This document shows positions 32,467 to 43,341 of a stretch of DNA of 64,000 nucleotides, in pieces; within the stretch, counting starts at the first letter, position 1, and each line of letters opens with the position of its first letter. Source of the DNA: Annona cherimola. Taxonomy: Eukaryota; Streptophyta; Magnoliopsida; Magnoliales; Annonaceae. Both the position numbers and the translations under genes were made by a program. The DNA is taken from NCBI GenBank assembly GCA_030490835.1, contig CM059972.1, positions 51,441,563 through 51,505,562 on the forward strand. The letters run 5' to 3'. The notes beneath the pieces are model-generated. The model had not been told where the DNA came from. It saw only the letters and a list, made by a program, of their open reading frames with translations, and ran no database searches.

Positions 32467-33987
32467 TTAGAAAGATGAAACGGGTGATGGGGTAGGATCT
32501 CTGTGAACTGATCCGGTATCAAACAGATCCAGTTCGAGTATGGGCTGATTTCGATGATGCCCGGATGCCAGGTGATAGCGAATGGTTGGAAGCTCCCGAT
32601 CTATACGATCTTGGCGTGAATGCATATCTGTTAGCGCATTTTGGACCCCGGCAATTTGGCTAGTTAGTCGGTCCTCTAGCTGCTCAAGGTGAACTCGAAT
32701 AGCGTTCACCGAAGTGTCCCATGATGGGGGATGTGGTGCAAGATCAGGAATTTGTGAACCATGAGGTGAGCAGGAGCCGTGTGACACAGGTGAGGCTAGC
32801 TCTTCAGGAGCATTTGTATGTGGAGCAGGTTGCTCACCCTCTGGTGGCGGGGGCTGCTCCCCCTAACTTTGTGCATGTCCGGCCTCTTCTGGAGCCAGCT
32901 CTCCCATCCGTTCCCGAATCCTGTCTTCTCTGAACTGTTCCAGATTTATTATCATCCTTTGAAGCAATGCCTTATTGATGCCATTTGTTGATTTTAGGAC
33001 TTCAAAGGGTTCACCATCGATATCAACCTCATAGAATTCTAGAATCCTTGTGATCCATGTCCCATATAGAAGAACCCCTCGTGGGTTGTCCTTCCTCGAG
33101 GCTAGTGCTTCCAAAAATAGTCGCGGTATGCTGACCTTGACTTTATTCACGACTTTCCAAAGAATTCTCGCCTCCTGGGGGTTCAGCTGGTTTCTTTCAC
33201 CGCCCTTTGGATAGATGCAGTGGGCGATGAGTAGCCTAAGGACCCTTAGCTTTGGGGATAAGTCCATGTAGTGCAGGAATTTAATTCCTGGATGATACTT
33301 GTTGCTTCTTGTCAGCTCATTATAGATTCTGTCTAGTGTGAGATCTGCAGGGATTGGCTCATCTTCAAATGGAACCTTGAGAATTCTACCTATATGTATT
33401 TCTGCTTCTATTTGATCTGGGGCTGCCATTGTCCCCAAGAATATCTCAATTCCTTTGACAAAGGTTGAAAAATTTACATCATCCCACAGATAATAGAATA
33501 TCCTAGTCAGGTCAGGATATATTCTGTCGTCTGCTTTCAACAAACTAGTCCAGCCTTGGAAATCTAACAATTCTTCAATTCCAAATTCATAATCGCTCAA
33601 GAACTTGAAGTCTATAATTTTTGGAATGAATACCTTCCGTTCATAGAACGATTTATAGAATCGGCTGTGCTGCAATTTAGTCTTGAAATATGTCATAGGC
33701 ATCTTCAAGACTTGACCTTTGGTAGCAGGAGTCCCTCTTCTCCTATCTCCTGTATTAGTACTTCTAGTTTGATTTTCGGACCCTTGAGCTCCTGTTGTAG
33801 ATGGAGTAGCAGTCTGGAACCGAAACCGTCGACTTGTGGAAGTTAATGGTTCCTCCCGAGTTCGTTTCGTAGGAGTCCGTTGTTTCCTGGGAATGTCCTC
33901 CTCAGTTTGGGAGTCTATTTGTCTTGGTATGGGCCTTAGTGATTGCTTCGACACAGCTAGTTTAGGCAGTCGGGATTTAGGAGCCAT
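32467..33987 (-). pseudogene. Copia-2 third ORF (env-like / putative plant transposon domain)
   Basis: The ATG at 33987 opens a basic N-terminus (MAPKSRLPK). The frame stays the same to 32467 with a single TAG at 32865-32863, so 374 codons come before the stop and about 130 after. Residues 115-330 hold RFYKSFYERKVFIPKI, QGWTSLLK, RIFYYLW and an IAHCIYPKGG segment, followed by a WKVVNKVKVSIPRLFLEAL helix and GTWITRILEF. The tail has a predicted coiled coil (MHSRQDRIDRELPTIRYHLA). In Copia-3 the TAG codon is GAG. Position and pattern match the additional ORF of Sireviruses; its function is unknown. It may be expressed from the internal array upstream. Confidence 0.85.
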
Positions 33988-34257
33988 TTGAGATGGATTT
34001 TGGGAAATGAGATTTTTAAACAGGGCTTAAGAGAGGAATAGAGAGATCAATGGAGAGAGCAGAGAGGGATAGATGGATTGAGAGAGAGAGTAAGAGCCGG
34101 AGAAGAAAGGAAAGCCGGAGAAATGCCGGAGAGAAGAGAACAAGATGGAAGGAGAAAAATGAGGGAGAGAAGGAGAAAGCTGCCGGCGCGGGAAGGAATG
34201 AGAGGAGAGAAGAAAGAAAGAAGAAAAAAAAGGAAGGAAACCCGACGGTCGCGCGCC
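33988..34257 (-). other. CT-rich leader of the Copia-2 third ORF
   Basis: The minus strand is strongly pyrimidine-rich (CT repeats, GA-rich on +), like many plant 5' leaders. A TTTAAAAATC element lies close to the ATG. Copia-3 has a similar CT-rich leader at 63182-63391. Confidence 0.55.
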
Positions 34258-34370
34258 CGGAGTCGACTTTGCCCTAGGCGAAGTCGACTTCGACCAAGCG
34301 GAGTTGACTTCGCCTTAGAGGCGGAGTCGACTTGGCTTTATTGGAGTCGACTTCACTATCGACTTGAACT
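34258..34370 (-). promoter_or_regulatory. Internal GTCGAC array between Copia-2 pol and third ORF
   Basis: GTCGAC at 34262, 34283, 34326 and 34345, plus a degenerate GTTGAC at 34303, in GGAGTCGACTTCG-type contexts like those in the U3. It lies about 30 bp after the pol stop and about 270 bp before the third ORF ATG. I infer a second promoter. Confidence 0.5.
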
Positions 34371-34400
34371 TTCAGGTTTGATTTTCCTGTCTAATTGTTC

Positions 34401-34922
34401 CTAATTTAATATAATCATCCCCATTTCATTTCTAATTTTGTAGAATGATTCCTTTGCTAAAGGTTTGGTGAATATATCAGCAATTTGATCGTCAGTTTTC
34501 ACATATTCCAAACAAACATCATGATTTTCAACATGTTCACGAATAAAATGATGTCTTACATCTATGTGTTTGGTTCTTGAATGCAATACTGGATTTTTAG
34601 TTAAACAAATTGCACTTGTATTGTCACATTTAATTGGAATGTTATAATAATCAATACTATAGTCTTTCAATTGTTGTTTCATCTAAAGTAGTTGGGCACA
34701 ACAACTCCCGGCGGCTATATATTCGGCTTCTACCGTAGATAAAGCCACACTAGTTTGTTTCCTTGAATACCATGAAACCAACATATTTCCAAGAAATTGA
34801 CAAGTTCCACTAGTACTCTTTCTATCTACTTTGTAACCGGAAAAATCCGCATCTGAGTAGCCGATTAAATCGAACGTTGACCCCTTTGGATGCCATAGTT
34901 TAAAATTAGTGATTTTTATCAA
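34401..34922 (-). pseudogene. Copia-2 RNase H
   Basis: 34922-34683 carries IGYSDADFSGYKVDRKS and STVEAEYIAAGSCCAQLL. A stop replaces the next codon, and 34682-34401 continues in frame with CDNTSAICLTKNPV, HSRTKHIDVRHHF and IADIFTKPL. The motifs are those of SIRE-type RNase H. One nonsense change and an upstream frameshift at 34920 disable it. Confidence 0.92.
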
Positions 34923-36094
34923 ATATTAAAAATTCTTTTTACAGCCAATAAATGTGATTCTTTAGGACATGCTTGGAATCTAGAACACATACATACACCG
35001 AAAAGAATATCCGGTCTAGAAGCAGTTAAATACAACAATGATCCTCTCATACTTTTATAAAGCTTTTGATCGATACATTTACCGTTTTCGTCCGTGTCGA
35101 TCTTGATTGTTGAACTTATTGGAATATTTGCTCCTTTGCTAGTTTGCATTCCAAATTTCTTTAGCATTTCTTTGACGTACTTAGACTGATTTATGAATAT
35201 TCCTTCGCCTTGTTGCTTGATTTGCAGTCCAAGGAAGAAATTTAATTCTCCCATCATGCTCATTTCAAATTCGCTCTGCATAATCTTAGAAAATTCTTGG
35301 CACAGAGTTTCATCAGTAGCACCAAATATTATATCATCTACATAGATTTGCATAATTAAAATATTTTTACTTTTATACTTGATGAATAAAGTAGTATAAA
35401 CTTTTCCTCTTTGAAATTCATGATCAATCAAAAATCTATTTAACCTTTCATACCAAGCTCGTGGGGCTTGTTTTAGTCCATATAATGCTTTGGTCAGCTT
35501 ATAAACATATTTTGATTGATCCTTTTCTTCAAATCCAGGGGGTTGTTCAACATATACTTCTTCATTCAAGTACCCATTCAAAAATGCGCTTTTCACATCC
35601 ATTTGAAACAATTTGAAATTCATGTGAGAAGCAAATGCTAGTAAAATGCGTATGGCTTCTAATCTAGCCACAGGTGCATATGATTCTTCAAAATCAATCC
35701 CTTCTTCCTGGGAATACCCTTTGGCTACTAGTCTAGCTTTGTTTCTTATTACAAGTCCGCTTTCGTCCAATTTGTTCCTAAATATCCATTTGGTACCAAT
35801 AATGATATAATCATTTGGTCTAGGAACTAAATGCCATACATTATTTCTTTCAAATTGATTTAGCTCTTCTTGCATTGCAATAACCCAGTTTTCATCATTA
35901 AGAGCTTGTTCAATAGTGGTTGGTTCAATTTTTGACACAAATGCATATTGTCCACAAATATTTTGTTTTGATCTCCGAGTTTTTACTCCTTCATAAATAT
36001 TTCCAATGACTTGCTCAATTGGATGGACATTTTTGAATTTCAAATCAATTAGAGGTTTGTAGGAGTCATTACCTTCACTTACCTCTTCCTCCAC
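34919..36094 (-). pseudogene. Copia-2 reverse transcriptase
   Basis: A long open frame with the copia RT landmarks: [70 protein letters not shown] and the active site IYVDDIIFG. The catalytic Asp pair is intact. The frame ends at 34919 by a frameshift into RNase H. Upstream of the first ATG, to 36220, a Gln-rich stretch links to integrase past a stop. Confidence 0.93.
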
Positions 36095-36223
36095 GGGATT
36101 TTTTGGCTTGAGCTCGGTTTCCTTTTGTTGTTGTTGTTGTTTTGCTTTTGTATCATCTGCATCACTTAGTTCATCCTCCTTTCTCGGAGTTTGGTTAAAT
36201 TCATAAAAAACAACATGTATTGA

Positions 36224-37473
36224 TTATTCTATTATTTGATTTCTTTTGTTGAAAATCCTATATGCTTTGCTATTTGATGAATAACTTAAGAAAATATCTT
36301 CATCACTTTTGGCATCTAATTTTCTCAAATTTAATTTTCCATTATTTAACACATAACAAGTACATCCAAAAGTATGGAAATATGATATGTTTGGTTTCCT
36401 GCCTTTCCAAAGTTCATATGAGGTCTTTTTCAATATTGTTCTAATGGTAACTCGGTTTAATACATGGCAAGCTGTACTTACAGCTTCACCCCAGAATCTT
36501 TTGGACAATTTACTCTCATTTAGCATGTTTCTAGCCATTTCTTGTATTGTCCAGTTTTTCCTTTCAACAACTCCGTTTTGTTGAGGAGTTCTTGGTGCAG
36601 AAAATGTATGGTGAATTCATTTTTCATTGCAAAACTCTATGAATCGATTATTTTCAAATTTACCACCATGATCACTTCTAATGGAAATAATTGAACTTTG
36701 TTTTTCATTTTGCACCAAATTTGAAAGTGTGACAAACATAGGAAATGCTTCATCTTTGCTAGTTAAGAGTATAATCCATGTAAATCTTGAAAATCATCAA
36801 CAATTACATACACGTACTTTTTCCCACCAAGAGTTGAAATGTCTGACGGTCCATAAAGATCCATATGTAACAACTCAAGTGGTCTAGTTGTTGAAATTTC
36901 CTTTTTGGTAGAAAATGGCATTTTGGTTTGTTTAGATAGTTGACAAGCTTTACATATTCTATACTTGTCATATTTGAGCTTTGGTAATCCTTGTACTAGA
37001 TTCTTTTTCCACAATGTTTTAATATTTGACATATTTATATGTCCAAGCCTTGTATGCCATAACCATGGATCATTTTCTATGGCTATTAAACATTTCCCTT
37101 CTAGTTCATCAAGGCAAACTAAATATACATTTCCATGTCTTTTGCCACTAAATACTATGTGTTCATCATCAAAAACATTACATATAGAGGATTCAAATAC
37201 AACTTTATATCCTTTATCACATAATTTACTAATACTCATTAGGTTGTGTTTGAGTCCTTCAACAAATAGTACATCTTCAATACATGCATTTGAAATACCA
37301 TAAACATTTCCTTTACCTTTTATTTTACCTTTTTCATTATTTTCGAAAGCTACTGTTCCTTTATTGCATGGGTTGATCTTATGGAACAGTTCTTTTTCTC
37401 CTATCATATGTCTTGAGCTACTACTATCCATAAACCATATGTTATTAGCCTGAGCTTTAAGACAAATCTGCAA
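36224..37473 (-). pseudogene. Copia-2 protease and integrase
   Basis: 37473-36763 starts with the protease, whose active site reads MDSSSSRHM where Asp-Ser/Thr-Gly is required, so the Gly is replaced. GAG-pre-integrase LWHTRLGHINM, CKACQLSKQTKM and the integrase core HMDLYGP follow. The second Asp is in IRSDHGGKF and the catalytic Glu in QQNGVVERKN, both in the 36763-36540 stretch, which is frameshifted and has a stop. 36538-36224 ends with NRVTIRTILKKTSYELWKGR. Confidence 0.9.
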
Positions 37474-37492
37474 AAATTAAGTCAAGTGGAGC

Positions 37493-38371
37493 TCATCCTT
37501 TTGGTACCCATTTTATGGGTCTATTTGGGTTAGTTATCCTTTGGAGTCTATGTTGGTCTACCTTTGAAGCTATAAATCCAATGCTTTTCGGCATCCAAAC
37601 CAATTTCGCACCAAGGTTTTGTAATTTTCTCAATTTGCATTGATAAACCTTGTGTCCCAACTTGTTGCAAAAATTACAGGCTCCCGGAAGTCTAGAAATA
37701 GGAATCCATTTGGTAATTTGTTCCTTGGTTGGTCTTTTGGTCCAAACTACTTGATTTATCTTAGGTTTAGTATAAATGGGTTTGGCGTTGTTTCTCGGAG
37801 CATTAGATTTCTCTTGTGCAAATGTATTATACCCAAGTCCTTTCTTGCAAGTTTGGGTTGTCATTTTTAAGAATATTTTCACATTTTCTCCTAGATTAGA
37901 AAACTTGACAAGCGATTCATTTAATGATTCATTTTCCTTTTTGAGTTTTTCTAACTCAACTTCCAAGGTATTCTTTTCATTTTTTAGTTTATCTATTTTT
38001 TCAGCAAGTTTACCATTCACAATTATTACTGCATCACATTGGCTTTTCTTTATTGTAAACTTGTTTCCTAATTTCTTTATTTCCTCATATAATGAATCAT
38101 AGGCTTATTGAAGTTCTTCCAATTTAGCACATTTAAGACATTCATTTGTAGAAGAAAAAATTGAAAAAGATTTTTATTTGGAGGTTACCTCTTGACTACT
38201 TGTGCAGTTCGTTGAAGTAGCTTGATCCTCCAAGATTTCCGTGGCAGCAAAACATATATCGGAATTTGCTATGCAACAAATTCTTGCGTAATTTACTTCA
38301 CATTCTTCACTTGAAGAGTTACATGTTGTAAATTCCTCTTCATTTACGTACATGCCGCTTCCTTTGTTTCT
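37493..38371 (-). pseudogene. Copia-2 gag C-terminal region with coiled coil and second CCHC
   Basis: 38020-37493 has a Lys/Glu-rich heptad segment (residues about 1-45), then the knuckle CNFCNKLGHKVYQC and a WMPKS linker to protease. Between 38371 and 38021 the frame has shifted and holds stops. A second CCHC after a coiled coil is characteristic of Sirevirus gag. Confidence 0.78.
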
Positions 38372-39316
38372 TTAAAATTTTCTGTTGTCGCCTCGGTCTT
38401 TTCTTTGCTCCTTTGCTTTATTTTCTTCGGGCGTTGGGCATTGGGCTTGCATGTGCCCCGAACCACCACATCGGTAATATTTTGTTGATTCTTTCTTTTT
38501 CTCTTTAGAATTTCTTTCTTTAAAGTTTCTGAAATTTCTACCTTTCCTTACAAATTTTCTGAACCGTTTTGTAAGTAAGGCAATTTCATCGTCGTTTTGA
38601 GATGATGAGGTGGTGTCATCCGAGTCTTGTGCATCTTTCAAGGCGATGACTCTTTTGCCTTTGTGGTGATCCTCGTTTCTTTTCTTGATTAGCTTATGTG
38701 ACATCAGCGAGCTAATAAGGTCTTCCAATTTCAACGTGTTTAGGTCCTTGGCTTCTTCTATTGCCGTGATTTTTGGAGTCCATGATTCGGGTAGTGCCCT
38801 CAGAATCTTCATGACCTGCTCAGATTCAAAAATTGCTTTTCCTAGCCCTTTCAAGGCGTTAGTAATCTTGGAAAATCTAGCAAATATTTCAGAAATATTT
38901 TCTGTTTCTAACATTCTAAAGTTTTTCAATTCTCCAATCAAAATATTTCTCCTTGACCCTTGGACTTGAGAAGTTCCTTCATAGATAGATGTTAGTGTAT
39001 CCCATATCTCTTTAGCAGTTAAACAAGAGGATACTCTATCATATTCGGAAGTCATAAGAGCACAAAATAATGAATGCATAGCCTTGGCGTTGCTCTTTAC
39101 AATTTTCACTTCCTCATCGGTCCATTTGGAAGCTCTTTCATCAATAGGCAAAGTCACACTGTCTTAGATTGAAATCTAAGAGTCCATATTTGTAGCCATG
39201 ATGAGTTGTTTCATACGTAGCTTCCAATATCCAAAATTGTTCCCATCAAACAATGGTGGCCTAGTAAAGGATTGACCTTCAGCAAATGCGGGAACGGAAG
39301 TGGATTGGGATGCCAT
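38372..39316 (-). pseudogene. Copia-2 gag
   Basis: The likely start is ATG 39316 (MASQSTSVPAF), then FDGNNFGYWKLRMK, the gag N-terminal motif of this branch. Two stops (TAG, TAA) occur shortly after MATNMDS, at about 39178-39164. The same frame then runs to 38372 with KEIWDTLTSIYEGT and FRMLETENISEIFARF. The first CCHC is altered: YRCGGSGHMQAQC has Tyr where the first Cys should be (the Tyr two residues before RC). Gag is therefore doubly damaged. Confidence 0.9.
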
Positions 39317-39351
39317 ATCAAAAAGATCTCTTTGGTAAAACTCAAAGACCT

Positions 39352-39363
39352 GCTCTGATACCA
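39352..39363 (-). promoter_or_regulatory. Copia-2 primer-binding site
   Basis: TGGTATCAGAGC on the minus strand, two bases after the 5' LTR. It matches the initiator-Met tRNA 3' end perfectly over 12 bases. Confidence 0.93.
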
Positions 39364-39365
39364 CT

Positions 39366-41128
39366 TGTTGGTCCCGAGTTTATGGAAATTACCCAAGAGG
39401 GGAGGGGTGAATTGGGTATTTAAAAATTTAAGACTTTAATTAGAGATTTTACCCCGATTTATTTTAAACCCCTTTAATGAAACAAATACAGAGCAATAAG
39501 ATAATGAAAGCGAAAATGAAAAACAGTAGACAAGGTTTATAGTGGTTCGGGCAACCTTTCCTTACTCCACTCTTCCAAGGTCACACTCCTTGTGACTTGG
39601 GTTCTACTATGTATTCCGTGAATACAACTAGAGTCTCCACTCTCTTCTAGATTCTAGCTCTAGGGGGCATATACAACTAGAGCCTCCGCTCTCTTCTAGA
39701 TTCTAGCTCTAGGGGGCGGTATAACAAGCAACACAAGTAGGTGATGAGTTACACTCCAATCACAACCCTACTTGCTATATCTTGATTTGAAATACCAAAC
39801 TCAAACCAAGTACCAAAATCAAATAATCATATGAAATAGAAGAAATCTACACTTTATAGATTTGTGTAGCAAGTTTCAGCTCGAGGAAGAATCTGTAGAA
39901 GAAACGAATCGTATTGCGTTGAAGCAAACAGCAACTTTGAAGCTTGTTCATCCTTTTAAAGTGTATAGATCACTCAATTGTAGAGAAAAGTGGAATGAAA
40001 CTCTTAGTAGCACTTCTTTCCTCTTTTTCAGCTCTTTCTTGTATCTATCCACATTTTCTTGAGTGTCTATATATAGAGGAGGGAGAATTTTGAACGTTGG
40101 AGAAGTGGCTGGCGCGTAATAAATATGCTAACGTTCAAAAATTTGAACGTTATCCCTCCAAGTCGCAGGTGGAGTCGACTTCGTGTGCGACTTCACCCAA
40201 GTCGCATACTGGAGTCGACTTCGTGTGGGACTTCAGCTGTTCTTCAGTTTCCAAGTCTATTCTCTGGGTCGACTTGGTCTGAGACTTGGCTTCAAGTCGA
40301 TCGTGGAGCCGACTTCGGGTGCGACTTGGCAAATTTCTTTTGCCAAGTCAGTTTTATCTTTGTTGAAGCGTCTCTTGCTCAACTTCTTCTTCTTCTTTTA
40401 TCTTTCAATACTTGGAACTTATTTGTACAAAATTTCTTTAGCTTTAAGTCTAGAGAACTTGAAAAACTTGAATCTTGTATGAACAATTCCAACCTTGATG
40501 TAGAATGATTTGAATCATGTGTCTTGCTTGCTTTAAACTTGGATTAGTCTTCATATTTTCAAGTTGAGAAATTTGAGTCGTCTTCATCTTCTATTTGACT
40601 CAAGTCTATCTCGAAGTCGACTTGTTCTTCGACTTGAACTTGAAAATTTGCCCTACCAAGTTGAAGTTGATGCTGGAGTCGACTTTTGCCTGCGACTTTA
40701 CCCAAGTCCCATGTGGAGTCGACTTCGGTTGCGACTTCAGAAGTTTTGCTACCCAATTTCAACGCTGGAAAGAAGTTGCTGCTTGAAGTCGATGCTGGAG
40801 TCGACTTCGTCTGTGACTTCACCCAAGTCGCAAGTGGAGTCGACTTCATCTGCGACTTCAGTTTTTCTGCTCTCCAAAATCAATGCTGGAAGAAAAATCA
40901 TCTTTGAAGTGGAGATGGAGTCGACTTGAGAGATCGACTTCGCCTAAGTCGATGTCTGAGTCAACTTGAGTTGCGACTTGACTTGTTCTGTTTTGTATAT
41001 ATCCTTTTACAGCTTTGAACATTTGCATAATACATATTAGTAGCTTAGATTTACTCAAATTTTGTTGTTTAATCATCAAAACATATGGTTTGGGTATTTT
41101 CATTTAATTTCAATAATTATTTCCAACA
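39366..41128 (-). repeat. Copia-2 5' LTR
   Basis: The partner of 30287-32051. TATA box 40067-40076, dyad 40130-40151, GTCGAC array 40172-40967. Differences from the other LTR lie mostly in the first 550 bp and the last 200 bp. The central array is nearly identical. Confidence 0.95.
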
Positions 41129-42013
41129 CTGAGTATGCCACGAAGTTCAATGCCTTAGTTAGGTATATGCCTTGGATTGCCAATGTGCCAGAAAATAAAG
41201 CACAAATATTCCAACATGGACTAAGGCCGTACCTTAGAGAAAGCCTTGCCCCTTTGCTAATTAAGGATTATGCTTCAAGTCTTGAGAGGGCAAGAGCATT
41301 GGAAATTGAGGCATTGAGAACACAAGAATTAAGACTTTGGTCAAAGATGTTCAACTTTGGAACAAAGGAAGATGAACTGGGGAAAGAAAGGGCTAAGAAA
41401 GGAAATGCAAAGAAAGGAAAAGGAGCCCTAAAGAAGAAACTTCCGCCTTTTTGCAGAAAATGTTAAAGGCGACATGCAGGCGAGCGTTTAAAAGGCTCAA
41501 ATCGATGCTATAAATGTGGGCAAGCAGGTCATGTAGTCAAGGAATGCAGAGTGAGTGAAGTAAAGGTCATTAAATGTTATATTTGTGACCAAATAGGACA
41601 TATCGCTCCCAACTGTCCGAATAAGGCACAAACGTCACAAGGACGTGGAAGACCCGCACAACTCAGGATACCCGGAGCAGCGAATAAGCAGGGAACTACC
41701 ACGAATCCGGTACATGTGCATGCTTTAACTCGGACAGAGTCTCAAGAGCAAGAGGAGAAGGTAGTCACAGGTATGGTTTATATTTTAGAAAATTCGGCAG
41801 TTGCTTTGTTTGATTCTGGTACTAGCACTCATTCATAGCATGCCAGTATGTGGCCACCCATGCACTACCGGTAAAGGAAACTAATGAGATAATCTACGTA
41901 GAATCTCCTGTGTATAGATTAGCTAGTGTTAGCCAAGTATGCAAAGCATGCCCAATTAGGATAAGATCGTTGATTTTAGAAGCCAACTTGATCCAATTAC
42001 CTATGATGTAATA
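41129..42013 (+). pseudogene. Chromovirus gag C-terminal part and protease
   Basis: It resumes gag at EYATKFNALVRYMP. Two CCHC knuckles follow, CYKCGQAGHVVKEC and CYICDQIGHIAPNC (about 41500-41620), then the protease active site ALFDSGTSTHS near 41803-41836, after which a stop and frameshift follow. About 35 codons between the first gag fragment (ending 30286) and this one seem to be missing. Confidence 0.88.
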
Positions 42014-43130
42014 TTGGGTATGGATTGGCTGAGTCAATGGGGAGCCACGATTGATTGCAAGAATAAGAATGTACAATTTGAAGCCGCCCCAGAAAAAGAA
42101 ATAGCCATTGGAAAGTTAAGACAACTTGAAAATTCTACGATATTAATATCATCCATGAAAGCGATTAAGATGATCAGCCAAAGGTGCCAAGCTTATCTGG
42201 TATCAGTTAATGTAGAAAAAGGTACAGAGGTAGAAATAAATCAAATTCCTGTGGTTAGAGAATTTCCTGATGTATTTCCAAAAGAATTAACCACACTACC
42301 TCCACAAAGAGAAATGGATATGACTATAGACATCATACTAGGTACAACTCCGATATCGAAGACTCCATACAGAATGGCACCGGCTGAAATGAATGAGCTA
42401 AGGACTCAAATATAGGAGCTATTAGATAAAGGTTTTATCAGACCCAGTGTATCACCCTGGGGAGCTCCAGTATTATTTATAAGGAAAAAGGATGGAAGTT
42501 TGAGATTGTGTATTGATTACAGGGAATTAAATAAGGTCACAGGAAAAATAAATATCCACTACCCAGGATCGATGATTTGTTTGATCAGTTGCAAGGAGCT
42601 ATAACTTTGTCTAAGATTGTTTTACAGTCAAGGTATCATCAATTGAGAATATGTCCTACCGATGTTCACAAAATAGCTTTTCGAACTAGGTATAAACATT
42701 ATGAGTTTTTAGTGATGCCTTTTGGGCTCACTAACGCCTCTGGTGTATTCATGGATATGATGAATAGGGTATTTCGAGACTATCTTGATCAATTTGTGAT
42801 GGTATTTATCGACGATGTCTTGATTTACTCCAAAAAAGAGAAAGAACATGAGTTTCATTCGCGAAAGGTACTGGAAAGGCTGAGGAAAGAGAAATTGTAT
42901 GCTAAACTAAAGAAATGTGAATTTTGGTTGAAACAAGTAGGATTTCTAGGTCATATAATATTAGAAAAAGGAATTCAGGTTGATCTTCAAAAGATTGAGG
43001 CAATTTTGAAATGGCAAAGGTCGACGACCATTACAGAAATCCTAAGCTTTCTTAGATTGGCAGGTATTATAGAAGGTTTGTTGAAGGATTTTCTCAGTTA
43101 TCAGCCCCATTAACAAGATTGACCATAAAG
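42014..43130 (+). pseudogene. Chromovirus protease tail and reverse transcriptase
   Basis: 42014-42415 runs from GMDWLSQWGA (protease end) to EFPDVFPKEL and PYRMAPAEM (RT start). A TAG at 42413-42415 precedes [11 protein letters not shown]. 42577-43113 holds [20 protein letters not shown] and the active site [10 protein letters not shown] with both Asp present. A frameshift near 42540 and another near 43075 break the enzyme. Confidence 0.93.
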
Positions 43131-43341
43131 GAGTCAAGTATGTATGGTCTGAAGAATGTGCGCACAGTTTTCAAGAGTTGAAGCAACGGTTGGTAGAAGC
43201 ACCTATCCTAACCCTACCCGAAGGAAATGAGGGTTTTGTGGTCTATAGTGACGCATCAAGAAAGGGTTTAGGGTGTGTGCTAATGGAGAGAGGAAAGGTG
43301 ATAGCTCATGCATCGCGACAGTTGAAGCCCAATGAGGTAAG
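43131..43341 (+). pseudogene. Chromovirus RNase H, first part
   Basis: LPEGNEGFVVYSDASRKGLG carries the first catalytic Asp, followed by VIAHASRQLKPNE. The reading is cut at GTAAG, the duplicated target of a solo LTR, and resumes exactly at 46859-46864 with [11 protein letters not shown]. Confidence 0.92.
43337..43341. repeat. Target-site duplication GTAAG (left)
   Basis: Directly before the solo LTR; repeated at 46859-46863. Joining across it restores the RNase H reading. Confidence 0.93.

Larger units (their letters stand above)
30287..41128 (-). mobile_element. Copia-2: Sirevirus-like copia element
   Basis: A 10.8-kb element on the minus strand with LTRs of 1765 bp (30287-32051) and 1763 bp (39366-41128), a TGGTATCAGAGC primer site, the polypurine tract AAAAAGGGGGAGAT, and gag, pol and a third ORF between RNase H and the 3' LTR. 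That layout and the gag with a second CCHC knuckle and a coiled coil fit the SIRE/Maximus branch. The flanks (ATTTG before, CTGAG after) are not a duplication, and part of the chromovirus gag is missing at the site. Confidence 0.93.

Noticed and set aside
39352..39363. tRNA gene fragment
   Set aside because: It is only the 12-base initiator-Met primer-binding site next to an LTR.
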